DNA of 64,000 nucleotides from Dechloromonas sp. H13 (GTDB lineage: Bacteria; Pseudomonadota; Gammaproteobacteria; Burkholderiales; Rhodocyclaceae). Below, in pieces: positions 61,140-64,000 of the stretch. Position 1 is the stretch's first letter, and every line of letters starts with the position of its first letter. The notes beneath the pieces were generated by a model that saw nothing but the letters and a program-made list of their open reading frames with translations, did no database searches and was not told where the DNA came from. Both the position numbers and the translations under genes were made by a program. The DNA lies in contig NZ_SSXX01000002.1 of NCBI RefSeq assembly GCF_009469615.1, positions 1 through 64,000 of the forward strand, given 5' to 3'.

Positions 61140-61481
61140 TCAGCGGACGTTTTCCAGACCATCGGCCGAGAAGCAGCCGTAACCGCCTTCCGGACAGGCG
61201 ATCTGGAAGGTCATCTGCTTGCCGCAGCCGCTGACGCCGATCGTGAATACGCCGTGCGGTACGCCGGAGAAGCGGAAGGTTTCGATCGCCGGTGGGCGCA
61301 GTTCCCGCGACAACACCGTCGGCTGTGCGTTCTGGCACTGCAGGTCGAAGCGGCCGCGCTGCAGGGCCGTTTGGATGGCTTGCGGTTCCATGCTGTCGAG
61401 CACCTGGGCCGGCGGCGTGGCGCAGGCCGCGACGAGCAGGGCAGTGACGGCAGCCGTCCAGATGGTAGGGGTGACTTTCAT
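61140..61481 (-). CDS. Small lipoprotein of unknown function
   Basis: 113 aa. Lipobox VAAC sets Cys20. The mature part has four further Cys residues (LQCQNA, SGCGKQ, IACPEGGYGC), suggesting disulfides. No family recognised. AGGAGCG lies before the ATG. It is transcribed with the same orientation as the other three small envelope genes. Confidence 0.7.
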   Translation of the reverse strand: MKVTPTIWTAAVTALLVAACATPPAQVLDSMEPQAIQTALQRGRFDLQCQNAQPTVLSRELRPPAIETFRFSGVPHGVFTIGVSGCGKQMTFQIACPEGGYGCFSADGLENVR

Positions 61482-61506
61482 GATCGGCGCTCCTGGGCGT
61501 GATGAT

Positions 61507-61524
61507 GACTATCGAATAATAGTC
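61507..61524. promoter_or_regulatory. Palindrome upstream of a small lipoprotein gene
   Basis: GACTAT-CGAATA-ATAGTC, 26 bp before the lipoprotein start. On the minus strand it includes TATTAT, a possible -10. Possible operator; regulator unknown. Confidence 0.3.
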
Positions 61525-61601
61525 GACGAGCGCCGAAATTTGTTGGCAATCTGCGACATGGGGCGGCCTTCAGTACGCCGCCCGGACTGTCGCCATGTCC
61601 G

Positions 61602-63296
61602 TCAGGCGGCCCGCTCGGCGGCCATGGCCTGTGGCCGGATGCCGCCGCGATTGACGCCGCTGAGGAGCGCCTTGATCGAGGCGGTGACGATGTTGTCGTC
61701 GATGCCGACGCCGTAGCATTCGCCGCGCCCGGTGGCGGCGATCTCCATGAAGGCACAGGCCTGGGCGTCGCCCGCCTCGCCGCTCGGCGCCATCGAGCGC
61801 TCCTCGTAGCTGCGCACCTGGACGCTGATGCCGGCCCCCTGGAGGGCATGCACCGCGGCGTCGATGGGGCCGTTGCCGGTGCCGGTGAGGAGGTGCGGCG
61901 CGCCGTCGATGTCGACCGTGAGGCGGATGCCCTGGGCGTTGCCCTGTTCGAACAGGTGGTGTTCGCGGTAACGCACGGGTGCGGTCGACTCGAGGTAGGT
62001 GTCGGAAAAGAGGCGCCAGATGTCGTCGGCGCTGACTTCGCCGCCGTGCGCGTCGGTGTGCTTCTGGACGACGCCCGAGAACTCGACCTGGAGGCGGCGC
62101 GGCATGACGACGCCGTGCTCGCTTTCCATGAGGTAGGCGATGCCGCCCTTGCCCGACTGGCTGTTGACGCGGATCACCGAGTCGTAGCTGCGGCCGACGT
62201 CGGCCGGGTCGATCGGAAGATAGGGCACTGACCAAGGCTCATCCGCCTTTTGAGCGGCAAACCCCTTCCTGATGGCGTCCTGGTGGGAGCCGGAGAAGGC
62301 CGTGAAAACGAGATCCCCGACGTACGGGTGGCGCGGATGGATCGGGAGCTGGGTACAGTGTTCGTAGGTGCGGGCGACGGCGTTGATGTCCGAGAAGTCG
62401 AGGCCGGGATCGACGCCCTGCGTGTGCATGTTGAGGGCGAGGGTGACGAGGTCGACGTTGCCGGTGCGCTCGCCGTTGCCGAAGAGGCAGCCTTCGACGC
62501 GGTCGGCGCCGGCCATCAAGCCGAGTTCGGCGGCGGCGACGGCGGTACCGCGGTCGTTGTGCGGGTGGAGGCTGATGATGACGCTGTCGCGACGTGCGAG
62601 GTTTCTGTGCATCCACTCGATCTGGTCGGCGTAGATGTTGGGTGTGGCGATCTCGACCGTGGTCGGGAGGTTGAGGATGACCTTGCGCTCGGGCGTCGCG
62701 CCCCAGGCCTCGGTCACCGCGTCGCAGACTTCCCTGGCGAAGTCGAGTTCGGTGGCGGTGAACAGCTCGGGACTGTATTCGAGGGTGATCCTGGTTTCCG
62801 GCATTTCGTCGGCGAGCGTGCGGATGAGGCGCACGGCATCGACCGCCATGGCCACGACCTCGGCCTTGCTCATGTTGAAGACGGTTTCGCGGAAGGTCGG
62901 GCTGGTCGCGTTATAGACATGCACGATGGCCTGCCGGGCGCCGCGGAGCGACTCGAAGGTGCGGCGGATGAGGTGCTCGCGGGCCTGGGTAAGGACCTCG
63001 ATGGTGACGTCGTCGGGAATGTGGCCGCCCTCGATGAGGCCGCGCACGAAGTCGAACTCGGTCTGCGAGGCGGAGGGGAAGGCGATCTCGATTTCCTTGA
63101 AGCCGATGGCGCAGAGCGTCCGGAACATGCGCATCTTGCGTTCGCCGTTCATCGGCTCGAACAGCGCCTGGTTGCCGTCGCGGAGGTCGGTGCTCATCCA
63201 GGTCGGCGCGTGGTCGATTACGCGATTCGGCCAGTTGCGGTCGACGAGGTTGACCGGGGCAAAACCGTGGTACTTGGTGGGGGTGGCTTGCGGCAT
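61602..63296 (-). CDS. leuA: 2-Isopropylmalate synthase (LeuA2-type)
   Basis: 564 aa. Condenses acetyl-CoA with 2-ketoisovalerate, the first step of leucine synthesis. [14 protein letters not shown] (36-49) contains the catalytic Arg-Asp and metal Asp, and [16 protein letters not shown] contains metal His ligands; the C-terminal regulatory domain (about 440-555) binds leucine. The opening [17 protein letters not shown] marks the longer LeuA2 type. AAGGAG precedes the ATG. Divergent from the Lrp-type gene. Confidence 0.94.
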   Translation of the reverse strand: MPQATPTKYHGFAPVNLVDRNWPNRVIDHAPTWMSTDLRDGNQALFEPMNGERKMRMFRTLCAIGFKEIEIAFPSASQTEFDFVRGLIEGGHIPDDVTIEVLTQAREHLIRRTFESLRGARQAIVHVYNATSPTFRETVFNMSKAEVVAMAVDAVRLIRTLADEMPETRITLEYSPELFTATELDFAREVCDAVTEAWGATPERKVILNLPTTVEIATPNIYADQIEWMHRNLARRDSVIISLHPHNDRGTAVAAAELGLMAGADRVEGCLFGNGERTGNVDLVTLALNMHTQGVDPGLDFSDINAVARTYEHCTQLPIHPRHPYVGDLVFTAFSGSHQDAIRKGFAAQKADEPWSVPYLPIDPADVGRSYDSVIRVNSQSGKGGIAYLMESEHGVVMPRRLQVEFSGVVQKHTDAHGGEVSADDIWRLFSDTYLESTAPVRYREHHLFEQGNAQGIRLTVDIDGAPHLLTGTGNGPIDAAVHALQGAGISVQVRSYEERSMAPSGEAGDAQACAFMEIAATGRGECYGVGIDDNIVTASIKALLSGVNRGGIRPQAMAAERAA

Positions 63297-63393
63297 GGCG
63301 CGGCTCCTTGGAACTCGATTCGATGAACGAAATATTAAGGAAAAGCGGCCAGCAGGTGCTTGCGTTTTATGGGTCGATTGCTACCATGTTTGG

Positions 63394-63405
63394 CAGATTA
63401 TTCTG
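63394..63405. promoter_or_regulatory. Lrp/AsnC-type dyad between leuA and the regulator
   Basis: CAGATTATTCTG is a near-perfect palindrome in an AT-rich stretch between the divergent genes. On the minus strand TTGCTC (63421-63426) and AATAAT (63397-63402), 18 bp apart, could be a leuA promoter that the dyad covers. Confidence 0.4.
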
Positions 63406-63429
63406 ATAAATTTAACTATTGAGCAATTT

Positions 63430-63900
63430 ATGGAACTTGACCGCTACGACCGGCAGATTCTCGCCGTCCTGCAGCAGGACGGCCGCATCAGCAACCAGGA
63501 TCTGGCCGAGCGCATCGGCCTCTCGCCGTCGCCCTGCCTGCGCCGCGTGCGCACGCTGGAGGAGTCGGGCCTGATCACCGGCTACCGCGCCCTGCTCGAC
63601 GCGAAAAAGCTCGGTCTCAGCCTGATGGCGCTGATTGGCATCTCGATGGACCAGCACACGCCGGAACGCTTCGCCAATCTCGAAAGCGCCATCGCCGACA
63701 TCCCGGAGGTGCTCGAATGCCTGCTGATCACCGGCCAGCAGTCGGATTACCAGCTCAAGGTCGTGGTCGGCGACATGGATGCCTACCAGGATCTGCTGCT
63801 CAACAAGATCACGCGCATCCAGGGCGTGACCGGGGTGCATACCAGTTTCGTGCTGCGCAAGGTGGTCGACCGGACGGCGCTGCCGCTCGGCGGAAACTGA
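63430..63900 (+). CDS. Lrp/AsnC family transcriptional regulator
   Basis: 156 aa. N-terminal helix-turn-helix (YDRQILAVLQQDGRISNQDLAERIGLSPSPCLRRVRTLEESG, 5-47) and C-terminal RAM ligand domain (about 65-150, ITGQQSDYQLKVVVGDMDAY). The protein opens with LDRYDRQIL, typical of Lrp. It has no strong Shine-Dalgarno sequence. Position suggests control of leuA and itself by an amino acid, probably leucine. Confidence 0.92.
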   Translation: MELDRYDRQILAVLQQDGRISNQDLAERIGLSPSPCLRRVRTLEESGLITGYRALLDAKKLGLSLMALIGISMDQHTPERFANLESAIADIPEVLECLLITGQQSDYQLKVVVGDMDAYQDLLLNKITRIQGVTGVHTSFVLRKVVDRTALPLGGN

Positions 63901-63955
63901 GGCGGCAGACACCGGCTTTCCGTATCCGGCGGCAGTGCGACCAGGGGCGGAAGGC

Positions 63956-64000
63956 TCAGTGGCGGCGTCGTTGCGGCGCCGGGCCGCCGCTGCGGGTTTC
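63956..64000 (-). CDS. C-terminal end of a gene, possibly RhlE-type DEAD-box helicase
   Basis: On the minus strand the last 14 codons before a TGA read ETRSGGPAPQRRRH. The basic, Gly/Pro/Arg-rich composition resembles the tail of RhlE-like RNA helicases, but only this fragment is visible, so the call is weak and the frame itself is not proven. Confidence 0.3.
   Translation of the reverse strand, partial: ETRSGGPAPQRRRH

Overview
This window looks like a chromosomal segment of a high-GC betaproteobacterium, most likely of the Rhodocyclales (Azonexus/Dechloromonas/Azospira-like). That placement is inferred from protein content (FabI/PTA/DUF3141 cluster, TamA-TamB, Kup, LeuA2-type isopropylmalate synthase, rsmI-yraN-gmhA-BON block) and uniform G+C-rich codon use. 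I see no rRNA, tRNA, insertion sequence, prophage or CRISPR array. The content is mostly core or stable accessory chromosome.

Layout. 1-2.5 kb (minus): start of an OmpA-like protein and a DUF2950/DUF3300 envelope pair. 2.7-10.1 kb: a probable PHA/acyl metabolism block (fabI, ppk2, phosphotransacetylase, a PhaC-like DUF3141 protein with a histone-H1-like tail) followed by a Gcr-type membrane protein. 10.2-16.2 kb: SYLF protein and the TamA-TamB outer-membrane assembly pair. 16.2-24.4 kb (minus): a tripartite RND efflux operon ending in a large mechanosensitive channel. 24.6-28.6 kb: AhpD-like protein, monothiol glutaredoxin, prmC-prfA-hemA. 28.8-33 kb: stand-alone CZB zinc protein and the sulfate ABC transporter sbp-cysT-cysW-cysA. 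33.1-34.3 kb: a yybP-ykoY type Mn2+ riboswitch driving a TerC-family exporter. 34.3-42.1 kb: fatty acid cis/trans isomerase, MFS, ssb, kup, a diguanylate cyclase, rfaE2.

The most interesting region is 42.3-51.4 kb. A MerR-type regulator with a complete CarH-like adenosylcobalamin photoreceptor signature (W-x9-EH and E-x-H-x-x-G) is divergent from a tightly packed ten-gene operon: glutathione peroxidase, folE2, FAD amine-oxidase-like protein, DUF1365, cyclopropane-fatty-acid synthase, chalcone-isomerase-like protein, MFS transporter, DUF3833 lipoprotein, SDR and an NTF2-like protein. The intergenic region carries TTGTC/GACAA dyads over a good sigma70 promoter. I infer a light- and B12-controlled operon for membrane-lipid modification and photo-oxidative defence.

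51.4-64 kb: FMN reductase, a K+ channel with two RCK domains plus a small membrane partner, the BON/gmhA/HIRAN/yraN/rsmI block, heme-binding GlcG-like protein, pyrC, DUF3025, four small envelope proteins, leuA and a divergent Lrp-type regulator. The last bases hold the probable C-terminus of a further gene.
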